Source of the DNA: Athripsodes cinereus
Taxonomy: Eukaryota; Arthropoda; Insecta; Trichoptera; Leptoceridae
Assembly (NCBI GenBank): GCA_947579605.1
Contig: OX388305.1
Span: 30,207,542 to 30,271,541, forward strand
DNA length: 64,000 nt
Reading direction: 5' to 3'
Shown: one piece after another, positions 35,751-49,100 of the stretch
Layout of the letters: every line of letters starts with the position of its first letter
Position numbering within the stretch: position 1 is the first letter of the stretch
Notes under the pieces: model-generated
Told to the model about the DNA's origin: nothing
What the model saw: only the letters and a program-made list of their open reading frames with translations
Database searches by the model: none
Position numbers and translations under genes: made by a program

Positions 35751-35864
35751 ATTCATGGTCCAGGCCCCGCGACCTCACTTGACTCCATCTTGCGTGCAGT
35801 TCACTGGGACTACAGAATTGTAACAATCCTATTACTATTGATAATTTACTTCTTTATATCGTAG
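35751..35864 (+). CDS. Candidate isolated terminal exon with a hydrophobic C-terminus
   Basis: Acceptor ttttcgacacag, then 37 codons and TAG. The peptide begins IHGPGPATSLDSILRAVH and continues WDYRIVTILLLLIIYFFIS. It is less AT-rich than its surroundings and has a polar hinge followed by a hydrophobic end, as in GPI-attachment signals or tail anchors. An AATAAA (35898-35903) lies 34 nt after the stop. No partner exon was found, so the parent gene is unknown. Because the frame is unproven, this remains a candidate. Confidence 0.42.
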   Translation: MHGPGPATSLDSILRAVHWDYRIVTILLLLIIYFFIS

Positions 35865-35897
35865 AAGTTTAGCCTTGTAAGTCATTTTCATAAACTA

Positions 35898-35903
35898 AAT
35901 AAA
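35898..35903 (+). terminator. Polyadenylation signal after the candidate exon
   Basis: AATAAA 34 nt past the TAG of the 35751 exon, a typical spacing for a short 3' UTR. Confidence 0.4.
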
Positions 35904-36194
35904 TTCTCATTTTAATTGGATTAAAATAGTTTAAATATTATACCTACTCAAATTTTACCTTTTATACTAAATAAGTTTTCTTTTATTTTTGCAATAAAAT
36001 AAAAAATTGCATAAACACAAATTCGAAAAAAAATATCAAAAATTACATATAAATATCAAATACAATTATTAAAATTCAAGGACAGTTATGTTTGCATTAC
36101 TATGAATAGATATATTTAGGGCTTTTTACAAATAGAGACAATAAAAAAAAACTCACACTTACTACCAAAGATCAAGTATTATTACTTACTCTAT

Positions 36195-36290
36195 GCTTAC
36201 TACACTACCACGGTATTTTCCAAAAGTAGGGTAGCCAGCAGCTGCATTTTATAAACATGCAAGATGTTTTCTCTTTGCTAATAAAAAAAG
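36195..36290 (-). repeat. Short interspersed repeat, family C (minus copy)
   Basis: The reverse complement contains 'catcttgcatgttt', 'gcagctgctggctaccctac' and 'taccgtggtagt', colinear with the family. Confidence 0.6.
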
Positions 36291-36654
36291 TAAGTCATTT
36301 ATGATGAGTTACATACTTCATCGCAGATTTTAAGATATAAATTGTCGTTTTGTCAAACATCTGCTTTTTACAGAATACACGAAATCATTCGGAAAAGAGT
36401 GCAAAACAAATTCTTTGTCGGTTGCTTCACGGGCTTTAAAATTTATTTTGTTTTTCATTTCATTACTTTATGTAAGTATTTACGCAATTTATAATAGTGT
36501 TATGTGGATAATTCAACGATTAGGTATCTAGACTTATGAAATAAAATAAAAAATATTATTTTTGTGTATTTAGTTACTTTTACAAAAAAAAGCTAAATTA
36601 TGTGGAATGTACAGAATTAATTCTCTCTCATGTATGAATATAGAAAAGTAGGTG

Positions 36655-36870
36655 TCCATACCGGAGGGGATATGGTTCGCTGGCCGCGTGAAGAACTAAT
36701 CCACAACAACTCATTCTGTTGTGTGATTACCGTCAATCCGGTAGCTGCGACGGATATCAATATTCAACCAGCTGCATTCACTGCATCGTATTGTATTACA
36801 CAGCCGGCAATATTTATGGAATTGGCCAGGGCGCGAAATGACGTTAGAATTTAAAATGCGACATGTCATG
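36655..36870 (+). promoter_or_regulatory. GC-richer block upstream of the FN3/ZP-N gene, possible promoter or 5' UTR
   Basis: About 200 bp of clearly higher GC than the surrounding DNA, with ggccgcgtg, ccgtcaatccgg and gcgcgaaatgacgt (a CRE-like half site). It ends about 150 nt before the start codon at 37018. The open frame through it (36630-36854) has no recognisable content. A promoter role is inferred from position and composition only. Confidence 0.35.
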
Positions 36871-37017
36871 TTGATTTTGAAAATGGAATAAAATTAGAAC
36901 CTTTGCCATATTCTGTGTAAAAATAGAAGCTGTACAAAATTTATAATTATGAACTAATAACAAATGTGTAAAAGTCAAGTAGAGACTATTGATATCTGTA
37001 AGTTTTTCAGTGACATC

Positions 37018-37108
37018 ATGTTTTGTAAGAGTTTAAAAATGTTTTCAGTGTGGTGCTTGTTGATTTTCACGACGACATCAACGCACGGTCATAAGGAATA
37101 TTCAGATG
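37018..37108 (+). CDS. FN3/ZP-N gene exon 1: signal peptide
   Basis: Encodes MFCKSLKMFSVWCLLIF..., ending HKEYSD plus one base (donor g|gtaaaa). Chosen because the leftover G joins the next exon's 'aa' to make Glu, continuing without a stop. Met1 and Met8 (37039) are both possible starts. Confidence 0.75.
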
Positions 37109-40100
37109 GTAAAACATTAATTGTATTATTTTAATTATGTAATTGAAATTAAAAAGCTTGAAATTAGATATAAAAATCAAAAATCGTCTAATTAAAAAAG
37201 ATTAAGTGAACCAGAAAACAAATAAGAATAATTTAATTTACCTTATTGCAGAAGTTGGAAATTTAATAAGGTAGTTTATAATAACATGTGTTTCCTATGA
37301 TTATTCATCTCGTAAACGATGTCATTAATTATCTATTGAAGCCATATTTTTTGTTTTGATTTAGTGTCTTAGCTATTTACGCATTTTATTGTTTACGAGT
37401 GTAATGATGTGTATATTATTTGATACAAATTATTACCTACTTCTTTTGTTTGCTTTTGTGAGAAATGAGGAAAAAGCACATAACTTGTTTTATATTATAA
37501 ATGAAGAATGCCTGCATATTCCTATTTTGCATATACGATGCATCTAATTAGGCATGCTTTATACCTGTACTCCAATAAAATTTTCTTTTAACAAAATGAT
37601 AATCACATCCGCGTAGAGGGGGTCTGGCTAACTATGTTGACCATGCCTTCTGTGTGGCTGGTCCGTTGCTGTGGAACAAAATTCTCTATGATTTGCGAAC
37701 TCTGGAGAGTGTGGAGAGAGTTTGTCCAAGGCAGGATTAAAGACCCAATTGTTCAGGAGGTGTTATGATTCTTGAATGGGCCCTTGCGGTGGTATTTGGG
37801 TATATAACTAAAACCCAGATACGTCTTTTAAAAACATATGCGATATGATTAGGTCGTACTGAAATGTCTATACTCTACTTGTGATTTCTGATTATCGTGT
37901 ATGTTTGTATTTGTTGTCTATTATTCTGATGTTTGTTAACATGTAAAAGGCTCACGCCGTATATTGATGTAAAATAAAAATAAATAAAATAAAAAAATAA
38001 ATAAAAATAAAATAAAATTATAAAATACATTTGGAAAAATTTTTATATGCTTTTCGTGCCTATAGTTTTTATAACATTATATTTAACCTCATTTCGAAGA
38101 AATAACAATCCGATACAATACTACAATGTTTTATGAACGAGATATTCACTTTCCGTATGAAATTCAAGATCATGTATCACAAAAATTATTTTACTTGAAT
38201 ACCAAATTAATTGGTTTGTTGAAATAACCACTTTTTCGGATATTTCAGGAGTCTGAGGACTCCTATTTATATGTTTAAGCTAATGACAACTAATAGTTTT
38301 TAAGTTCTCTCATGTCCATCAGTACTGCTAAGCCACAATTCACATCTCCGACCCTATATTACGTCATTGGGCGGTAGATCTCACTGACGTAGCAGACCCC
38401 ACATTAAGATACACACATCCACGAACACCTTAAAGCATGCAGCATTTTTGGCATTCAAAAACACAGTCATAACCAGAATAAATCTCTCTCTTGCATCTAT
38501 CATCAAAGAAAATTCCTAAACTGCATAAACAAATATTGAGCCGCTGTCCCACAAATGCACCTTAGATTATCAGTCAGGGGTAATTCAAAAAGTTTATCTC
38601 TTAGCTAGCCGGGTATAGTGATAAACCATACAGAAAAATGATCAAGGGATAAGAAGTTCATTTTCAGTCTTTCACGGACACCCAGAAAGAACTTGATGAC
38701 AAGTCTCTCATTCAGTCGAAATCATTGAATTGTGATGATCTCGCCACTGCACATCATATCAATATTATGTTTTTTATACTATTTTGTTATCTCATTGTAA
38801 AACAGAAGTGTACAAAGAGAATAAATAAATTGGAAACATCATCAGTATGTTTTGACAAATGTGTTCCTATTATTTTATTATTCAGGATTCATTCAGTAAA
38901 AAAGAGAACGAATGAAAGACATTAGATTCCCTATTACCTGCTTTTCTGGTTAATCTGACTAAAAAGGACGTACAAACAAATAAACATACATATCAATGAA
39001 CGTACATAATATTACACATGATTACAATCGTCGATAATTTCTGCAATCAAATTTATCTCCGAGTTTCAAATGAAACGGGGTTACGTGACTTGGAACAATG
39101 GGACCATTTGGAAATGAAAGGAGATGGATGGAAAGGTATGTATACCTATATTAGTATATATACCTATATTAATCCCGACCAATGATTTTTAATAACTAGG
39201 TACCATTAAACGTCAATCAATATTGAGTTTAGAGGAGATTTTTGAGTGTTTTCAAAGCAATTAATCGAAAAGCGTGTGTGAATGTTTGATGGGTTTATAC
39301 ACAGCGTATTTTTTTATTGTAATATTATTGAAAATAAAATATTGAGTATCAATGAAAAATAAAAATATATAAATAAAAATATATATTAATAAAAAATATT
39401 CCAAGAAGTTTGTCGACTACCGTATATTTTATGATGAATTTCTATCATGACATTGTAGGAAAACATAATCATTATTTACTGGTATAATTCTCGTTTAATC
39501 CAAATTTAAGTTTGAAGTAATATACCTCTTTCCATTTGATCTTTACTCAGGAGAACAGAGTAGAAACTTTTTTTCTGCATTCAGAGTGATACTTCATTAC
39601 TATAGTCACTGAGTAGGTACTTCTCATTTACATATAAGTGCTCTGAAATCATTGTCATATGAATGTTATATTGTAAAAGAGATTTATCCAGGCGATTATA
39701 AGCTTATGTTTGGAAGAACAGAGCTCTTTTAATGAAAAATAACATAAAATCCATTTTATGTATCTACATGGTAAATTTAAAAACTATGAATGACATTATT
39801 TATGTGTAATAAAAGCATGTTGTTACAAAATAATTAATGCGAACATTTATTTTAACTATGTATGTATGTACTATCACAATAAAAGACTGCACTCTGCGGT
39901 GCAAAGGAATACGTAACTGTAAAGCAAGTACATACGTTTAAATTGTCAATCACATAGAAATCTTTTTTACTCTATCATGTATTAAAATTTGTTTAGTCGA
40001 AATGCATCACACATGTTTATCGATGTTATTTTTACAATTTAATTTTTGATGCGCGTGTTTAATTTACAGCATCACACATTTTTCTTGATTTCGAGTTTGC

Positions 40101-43100
40101 CTCGTTTGCCAGTTGAGAAAATTACAGTGAAATATAAACGATTTTTTTTTTATTTTCTCACTGTGGGTACTAACTAAAAGTTTGTGATTCTGCTTTTCAT
40201 TTTCCTCGCTGCATTATATTTTAAACTACTGAAGTAACGTTATAAATCGCATCAGCTGTTATTCTTGACCTTGGGTTAATCTACAGATGGGAGTATGACT
40301 ACCTCTTCGTTATTTTTAATGTGAAAGATCTAAAGGTAAAGTCACACACGTCATACATAACACATCATGCTGTAAAAGGTAATTGAGGCGCTCTGGTCTC
40401 TGAACTACTGATGTAATACTATAAATAATTAGGTATTTTTATTACCTATCATGTTATTAATATGAATTACATGAAGTATTATTTTAATTTTATCATTTTG
40501 GATAAAATAATTATATATTCTTTTGTTCCTATATAATTATACTTTCAATACATAAGAGTAAGCTATGTGGTCATTAATATAGAAGATGCAGAGTGTTTAA
40601 ATTAAATTAAATTAAATTAAATTCATTGACATAACTTTTTGATAACTCTGACATAACTCTGACTTCAAATAATAAATTAAATAAATAAAAAGTATAGGTA
40701 TACTAAACAATTTTTAATAACAGGAATATTATTTAGTTCCTTGATTATTTAGTTTAGTTGACAGGACTCACAGCACGTAAAGAATTTCCAATAGATCCAC
40801 GATGTGTGTATAACATGTAGGTGGGAGGATTTGTATTATAGCGTGGTATTCCACACAGACTGTATCAGTTCATAGTATATGGTTGTATTTGGCGGGTAAC
40901 CGTTACTTTTCCATATTCATCTTCCTAAAACTGTTTCATTATTGGAACAACAACAATATACTAAATTTGGAAAACAATAAATATTATGTCTGTACAGTTC
41001 ACTGTTGTATTAGACAGTCAATGAGAACCATCGCTAATGAGAGCGACCTGAGCTTGGATTTGTTCCGTAAAAGTTACTTTTGTACAATGTCAGCACGTTG
41101 ATTATCACGGTGATTTCATTTCATTTGTATTCGACACTTCTTTAAGAAAATATACAAGTATATATCTACCTACTTGATTGACTAACTTCCTAACCACTGA
41201 GAATGGCGGATACTTCGTGTTATCGCAAAAAAAAAATATTGGATAAAATATTTAATCAATGTATTTTTTGAATGACAATTGTTGAGTTTAGAAATTTATA
41301 ATTATATGATGAGGCAGACAGTTATCACACATTTCTTTCATTCTACAAATTTCTTTAGATTTCTTAATATTCTTCATAAAAATTGAATATCTTTTATACA
41401 AAATTTGGTTGTTTTTTTAGAATTTAATCCAGCTTACATACAATTTTTATAAATTTTATGAATAAATACAAATTACTTATTGCTGCTTTGCGCTTTGCGT
41501 CACTCAACACATTATTTCATATACAATTAAATGACCTTTTTTGATAATTTCGTATATGTTTATCAAAAACATAATGCAAAAGGTTGTTTACACTTTACTT
41601 ATTATTTACACCTACATTTGCATAACAATTAGTTCTAAACACAATCATAATCTCAATGAATGAATAAGCACAAATAATATATGTTAATGAGATTGGCTAC
41701 ATTTAAGTACTCAAAACTTAACACTATTGATTTGAGTAGTCTGATTTAGCACAATTTATTCAATATGACTCACTTTTGTGAAAATAAACTGCTTTTACTC
41801 GTAAGCGAAACATTGGAACACACAGTAAAAAAACGAACTAAATCTTTTTAATTTCAAATCAATTTAATTGAGTAACGGAGGTTTACATCCTCTTTAAAGA
41901 AGGTTTCATATCTATTGGACAACTTGGATATTATCGATGCAGGAACGAAGAATCTATAGGTAGGTATACATAATTCATGTTAATTACGATGTAAGTACGT
42001 TTGAAATTCGCTCTGGTGTTAATAAAATAATAGTTAATTATCTGTACCAATAAACATCTTACAAATGTATAGCACATACTCACGTATGCAGTGCAGGAAT
42101 CTTTTATTTATAAAATAAATATTTTTTTCCGTATAGATGTGCATAGTGAGTGATTTCATAAACTGGTCGACCAACGTAGTTAATATCGATGTTCCTTTGA
42201 GGAGGAGAAAATTATTCAAAATATAATACGTCTGAATGCTTAAAGTTGCAATCTATGAAAATATTATTCATACTTAGTTTGATTTAAAGTTGATAAGATT
42301 TATCGTTATTTATTTTCATTTAAGGCTATGGTGTAAATATTATATCTATTGATTACCGGTTTAATGTATTGCGAATTTAATGTCAGTAATAAAGGTATTT
42401 GCTTAATTAAATTATTTTCAAGTGTTTGGTATTAAAAAGACTGATTATACTAACTTACATACGTAACATAGTTACAGCTTTAAACCGTTGGAAAAAATAG
42501 TGCTTTTAGGCCATACGGTATATGATTGTCAAAATGACCACACATTATTATATATTTAATATCTATTACAGAAAATATTATGTATTGAGATATTATTACT
42601 GTATCATTTAATAACTACTTGATATGATATCTTTACTTACATAAAAATATACCAGCAAATTCGATATTGATAATATGATGCAGTACCATACCTTGTACAT
42701 ATATAACATATAAGTTTTGCATAAATATAACATATAAGTTATTCGATTAATTTATTACGATGATCCACATTCGTTCATTCCGTTAAAATAATCATAGCGG
42801 TTATACAATGTCGCAGAATTAACCGTATGAAATATATTTTAATTAATGTAATATTATGTACGTGCTGGTTATAAAAGAATTGATAAGGCAATGAAGGAAA
42901 TCTCAATGTTTAATAAGAATTTCATAATGTCATATTTGTGTTAATAATTGATATCAATTTTATCTTAATTAACGAATATTTAAAATGTTCTTAGCATGAG
43001 GCAATATAAGATACTTAATTTAATATTTTTATGAATTATATTCTTGATTCCAATAGAGATATGACAGTACCTACGGAATGAATTGCAATGAAAAAATATT

Positions 43101-46100
43101 TATAACCAATTATTTCTTTTTCAAAGAGAGATATACGCATTTGCTGTTATTACCAGCATATTATTATATCCCGTGGAGTACCCGGTAAAGAATTGGTCTC
43201 CCACTTTTCTCCGTAAGTTTTCGAGTGTCCTGTAAAAGGCAGGTGTTCGAAAAAATTAAGACATTTTACATCTTAAATTCAGCTATGATTTTTGCCACCC
43301 ATCCTGAATGTCTTTATTTTATATTGGCAAGGAGAGGACAGCTTGCATGTTTCTTGCATGCAGCTGATCTGCTGGCTACCCCACTTGTGGGATGTGCCGT
43401 GATGGTATAATAATAATAAAAATGTTATTACCTACCTAAAAATACATGCAAATGAACGAAACAGTACATAATATGTAATGATGAGTTGTTAGTTACGATG
43501 TAAAGATTTAACGGTTGTATTCACGTAGTCAAAATGATGTGTATGTAAGTGTAAGAGCATAATGCACATATTCAGTTATACGTAATACTCATATAGAGGT
43601 ATACTCGTAATACATTAGTTAGTTTAGTTTAGCACTGATGTAATTTGACGTTGGAGTATTGTAAGCTTTGATGCTTTGATGACAGTCATTAACTCGTGGA
43701 GTTTACGCGTTATGCTTTCTTAATGCACGTTTATACACTTTAATATCGAGAGAAAATAAAAAAAAACTTCATGTCAGGGTATTCACATGGCAACATCACA
43801 GTATTTGTAACGTTTTTACCTGATTTGTTCTTATGCTTAATAGTAAAAGAATTTAAGGGCGCTTTTTCAAACAAATTTCTATGTTTTGTAGTTTTATTAC
43901 GCACGATCTGGATATCATTTAAATTTCTTGTGTGAACTGCTTTTGTGTTTGTAACGTTCTTTTAAATTTTTTATTTATTTAAACATACACCATGTGCAGG
44001 TAATTTTAAACAATATTTTAATATAAACCTAGATTATAATTTTACAATAATAATAAAGTATATATAGCAATAAGTCCAGATACAGGTCAATAAATCTGTA
44101 CTTCAGAGATTGTTTACTTTAGATATGATAAGCACACTACAAAACAAAAAAAAACTTAAATTAAATGAAATACCTAATATTACATTTTTTTTTAATAAAT
44201 ATTGTTACGTACAATACAGATAATAATATGCCTAAAGATAATACCCAGTGCTAGAGTGAATGGTGTACTTTGATACATTTTCTGCAATGGAAATATATGA
44301 AACATGGCGAAAATAATGATACACAATACCATTGCAGCACCAACATTTATGTATGTTAGCGAAACTTGGACGTAGTTGAAAAAGGATAAAATGATATGGA
44401 GATAAAGAAGAATGCTAAGTTGCGATGTCTTGGACATGTGGAGTGAAGGAGGTGTATTTATCTGAAAGAGAAGGTTTGAGAACATGGAGACATCCAAGAA
44501 CTATGTCTGACAATCACGTGGATCAAATTCTCAAGAACGGTCGCGTGTTGAGTAAGTGTACTTGTATGAAAATTGTTTGAATGTGGAGGCAGTGAAAGAA
44601 ATATTTAGAGATAGATCTATACGGCGTTCCGTCCTCTCTACCTACCCCGCGTATAGTACATACAATAGTATATAATATATACGAAGAAATGGTCTCAGTT
44701 TATGTGCAATGTATTAATTAAAAAATGGATAATCAATGTTTTACATTATAAATAAATGCATTAGAGTGAAATGAAATGTCTTGTGAACAAAGCAAATTGC
44801 AGTTACACAGAATATTATTGAACTTGTTAATCACACATTTTAACTTTCACGGATCACATAATTGACATATAATTATTATAAATGTTGTTTTGCTATTTGT
44901 CTATCACAGACCATAACGAGAAGTATTTACATACATGTCCAACGATTTATTATTATTATGTTAATTGTACCGTTTACAATAAATAACATCGTGTAAACGA
45001 AGAATATTATGTCGTGGGACTAGAAAAAAAAACTGTTAATAGGCACTGAACATTGAGCACACCATTAAAACAATGAATATTTTAGCTCGCGAATTATCAA
45101 GTGCAAAATTAATCAGATATTGGAGGACACGATATAGTTGTCATCCATCAGGCACGATAATATATTTTTAATTCAAACGTTTTATTATTAATTGGACTTC
45201 TAAGATGCCCTAGAATTGGCTAAAGAAAGCACTGTCTTGAATTTACGAAGTTCTCGACGATAATATAAAGAAATTATTATTTTTATAAAAAAAATAATAT
45301 AGTCAGATAAAAAGTATAGAACAGAATACCAGCAATGAGCAGTCAAAAGGTGGACTCATTGTAATATAACATTTCCAGACAATCTAGATGACTTTCTTCC
45401 ACATTATATTGTTCCTATGATGACGATGCTAGAGAATGAGAAAAGTCGTAGTGTCTCAGTTGGCACGAAATGAAAGCCATTTTTTTTCTAGTACACGTTT
45501 GTATAACAACATTGTTTATGAATATACAAAAAATAACTTTTTCGAGGCAATTTGAAACAAAATGAAATGCAATTGTAATATGTAAATGCATTCGATAGAT
45601 TACAATCGTCAGTGAATCATTAAATTATAATTTTCTCTTATTGGAGATTTTACGTTCGACTAGGCTTTGATTGTTTACGTACTAACTCATTTACAATAAT
45701 ATCTTCTCAAGAACACGTATTGGGAATGTTTCATTTCGCACCAATTACTATTAAACCTGGTTTCTCTTTTATTCGTTCTATATACCTAATACATACCTAC
45801 ATATGTTGCTATAAGCAACGAAGTGAGAAGTGTGACTTTTGTCGTATCATTGAGAGAAGAACATAAAAATGTAAAACTGTCTAACAAATTAATATTATTT
45901 AAGCCCCTTAGTTTCTTTACTAGCTATTTTCATAAGAAAATTCAGTATTTTTCAATATTTACTATACTCCAATTTATGTAGACCGAAAACCAGAAAACAC
46001 GTTTATGAGTCTGTATATGTACTAATATATTTCTGTATTTGAGAATTCTCTTCGATTGCTGTTTTTTCCGTACATTATTAAATACAAGTGAAAGCACAAT

Positions 46101-49100
46101 AAAATAAAAATGATTAATTTAATGAATGCTGTGATCTATGGGGAATTATGCTGGATTCATTTGTAAATAATTAACCAGTGATGGCGGCATATCCTGTTGA
46201 GGAAGTGTAGCGGAACGACTCGTTATTACCTACATACTGCTATATGTTACTGTGCGTATTGTGTACTATTTGGTCACATACTCACATTAAATACGTACAA
46301 ACACACAAAATATAAGAGACAGAGGTGATTTTGGTGCACCTCGAGCCTTATAGACATAAAATACATCATTTTGTCGTCACAAGGGTAGGTAGAGTCGGTG
46401 GATGGCGCCCGTAGTGGCTGCCTGAAACCTCTGACGTCTCACTTTTAAAAATTAAAATATTATCTAATAATGATTCACAATAACAAAATTTTAATACAGT
46501 GTTTTTAGTTTCAATAGTTTTATAAAGATAATTGTTTTTTGAGTGTTAAATTACTCTCAAACTAATTAAAAATTACAAATTTAAAACAAATGAACTAGTG
46601 GATAAAATTTGTGACAAATAATAATACCTACAATTAAAACTCACATAATTGTTTCATATTTCAAATTTATGACAATAAGAAATGCATATTTTTTTTAATA
46701 GTTAAATTAAATTTATAAAATTTATTAAAATTTGATCATAACAATAAATAAATAAAAAAAAAACTGAAAATGCGCCCTTGCGGTGGTTTGTACCACAAAA
46801 CGGCGCTCAATAAATTGTCCAGATTATTATTATTACATTACACTATGTCACTTGACTTAGATAATTTAAAGTACCTAACGACTAAACTTATTAGACTTGC
46901 AAAGTGGTAAAAAAAGATTATTTCAACATTACCTAAAAATAATAATATTATGTTATTTCACTCCATATCATCAAGATGATGGTCATTTGCTTTCATTTGA
47001 AACTTTTTGTCATTTTTTTTTCATTTAAAAAAATATATGATTTTCATACGATCTTGTAAAGACCAAAGGAATATTTTTGTATTATTAAAATTAATTATTT
47101 CTAATCACAGTTGATGTGGATTTTGAGATTTATAAACGTTAGGGCTCTACGTTCCTTAGATCCGTCTCTGAGAATGGCAAGATCACAGCACAATAAAAAT
47201 ACCCAATATGGAAACAATATTATTCAATAGCGATGTCGGTGCTATGTACCTACAATGTTAAATATACATAGAAAAATAATACGTAGATATTTATTCAATT
47301 TAATAATAGCAGAGTACCTACCTACTCATCTATAAAATAATTACATTCGTTTTGCATTAGGTAGGTATTATATTATATTGGTACAGCCAATGTGACGAAT
47401 AATACAAGGACATTTTACACATCATGGGATCAATTCGGTACCTATGTATATTAAAATTATTTTCGTTGCTATATTATATCCAATCGCCTTCTTTGACGTT
47501 CCTCCATGGATCACATGGCACAGAGATATTGATTACTCAAAATCATACGATGCTTATAAAGAAATTCTCCAGAGTCTAAGATGAAATGTCTGTGGAAAAG
47601 AAAATTAAGTAAGAGATAGGTATATTGGTAAGAATAATTATTCGTGTTGCATGGTTCAAACTATGTCATGTTTTTTAGAGTCCAATGATATGAATACCTA
47701 TATATTTGTTGATAACAGAGTTCCTGACGAAGTTGATGACATTTTTTTAAACATACCGTTTCTATGACCACGATATCAAAATGAGGTAGGAGAGTATAAT
47801 TCGATTGACGGAGATTCATTTTCAATAAAGGAGATCTGAGCTACCGACTGGAGCTTCAGAATTTTAAACACCTCGTTGTAGTGCACCTGCGGGCATTGTT
47901 AGACGTATCGTTAATAAGGATAATAATATTATGTAAAATGTATGAAACCTTTTGTTCTAAACCATTGTCTTTGTAATAATAGTAGTAGGAATTGGTATCC
48001 ATAACAACATAATAATGGGATGTAATTATCAGGATACCTCCATCATGATTGGTCTTGAATACCAATAAGTCACATTGATAGTCCGGTAAGTTGGGTACCT
48101 ACTGTACTTATTCTTATATAGATATGTAGGTATAACATATCTCCTGTGCACTACTAGAGTATCTACAATACCAGAACTTCAAGTTTCTGACCGAAATATC
48201 CGTTTAGGATTCGAAAAAATATGTGCGAAAGTAAAGTTAAAGTCATCGACCAAAGTTAACACAATTTTGCTGAAACAAATCTTCCGTTTATTATGAATCC
48301 GTTCGGTCTATAAAGTGTATGCATTGTATAACTTGACCTTTGTTTACAAAAATGAATTTTAATTTTAAAAAACCATTAGAATACAGCAAATTTTTACACG
48401 CTTTTTTATGGTTGAGAATAAATGAAAAAAAAATGTTAAAATATTTCGTCTCCTTCATCACATTTTGTACAAAATATTTAGTAGGTACTGTGTGGTCTTT
48501 GTGTGAATATAATTATATAATAATATTTTATTTTAGGACTCGAAAAATTAGATTTTGGTAGAAAATCAAGTAAACATCGAAAGTCGGCTTTAGTAGAAAA
48601 TCCAGTTTCAGTCGGACTGTGTTTTCGATCGGACATGGCATCCTTTATATTATTATTATTCCATGGCAAAGTCAGGCTCTGGGCTCCGACACATAGCAGT
48701 TGAGTGACATATTGCTGGCTAACGGAACTTCTCAGTTTCACCAGTTCAACTTAGAATTACTCTGTATTACTGTGATGCCATTACAACGTTTACTTTGTAT
48801 TGTCCATACAGTCTTTTTTAGATATACATTATGCCAAACCTTTCTTTATAAACAATAAACCATCAGCCTAAGAATATTTCATCGATCTTAGTGAACATTA
48901 TCATCTTCTCAGGAGCACAGGACAGGAACCAATAATCTCCAATCAGAGCGTCTCTACCCACGACATTCCTAGCTCTCTGATATGTCTTTGTCATAAGATC
49001 GATGTATTGTGAAAGAAGTACCTACGTCTGGACTCTGGACTGTCGATACCCTTGTGGACGAAAGAATAGACTAAGTTTTTCTTTGTAAGCAGGGAGTTGT

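Noticed and set aside
36630..36854. 75-codon ORF upstream of the FN3/ZP-N gene
   Set aside because: No homology recognised and no splice link in phase; kept only as a composition-based regulatory candidate.
44192..44497. 101-codon minus ORF
   Set aside because: Antisense to a decayed RTE-type LINE fragment.
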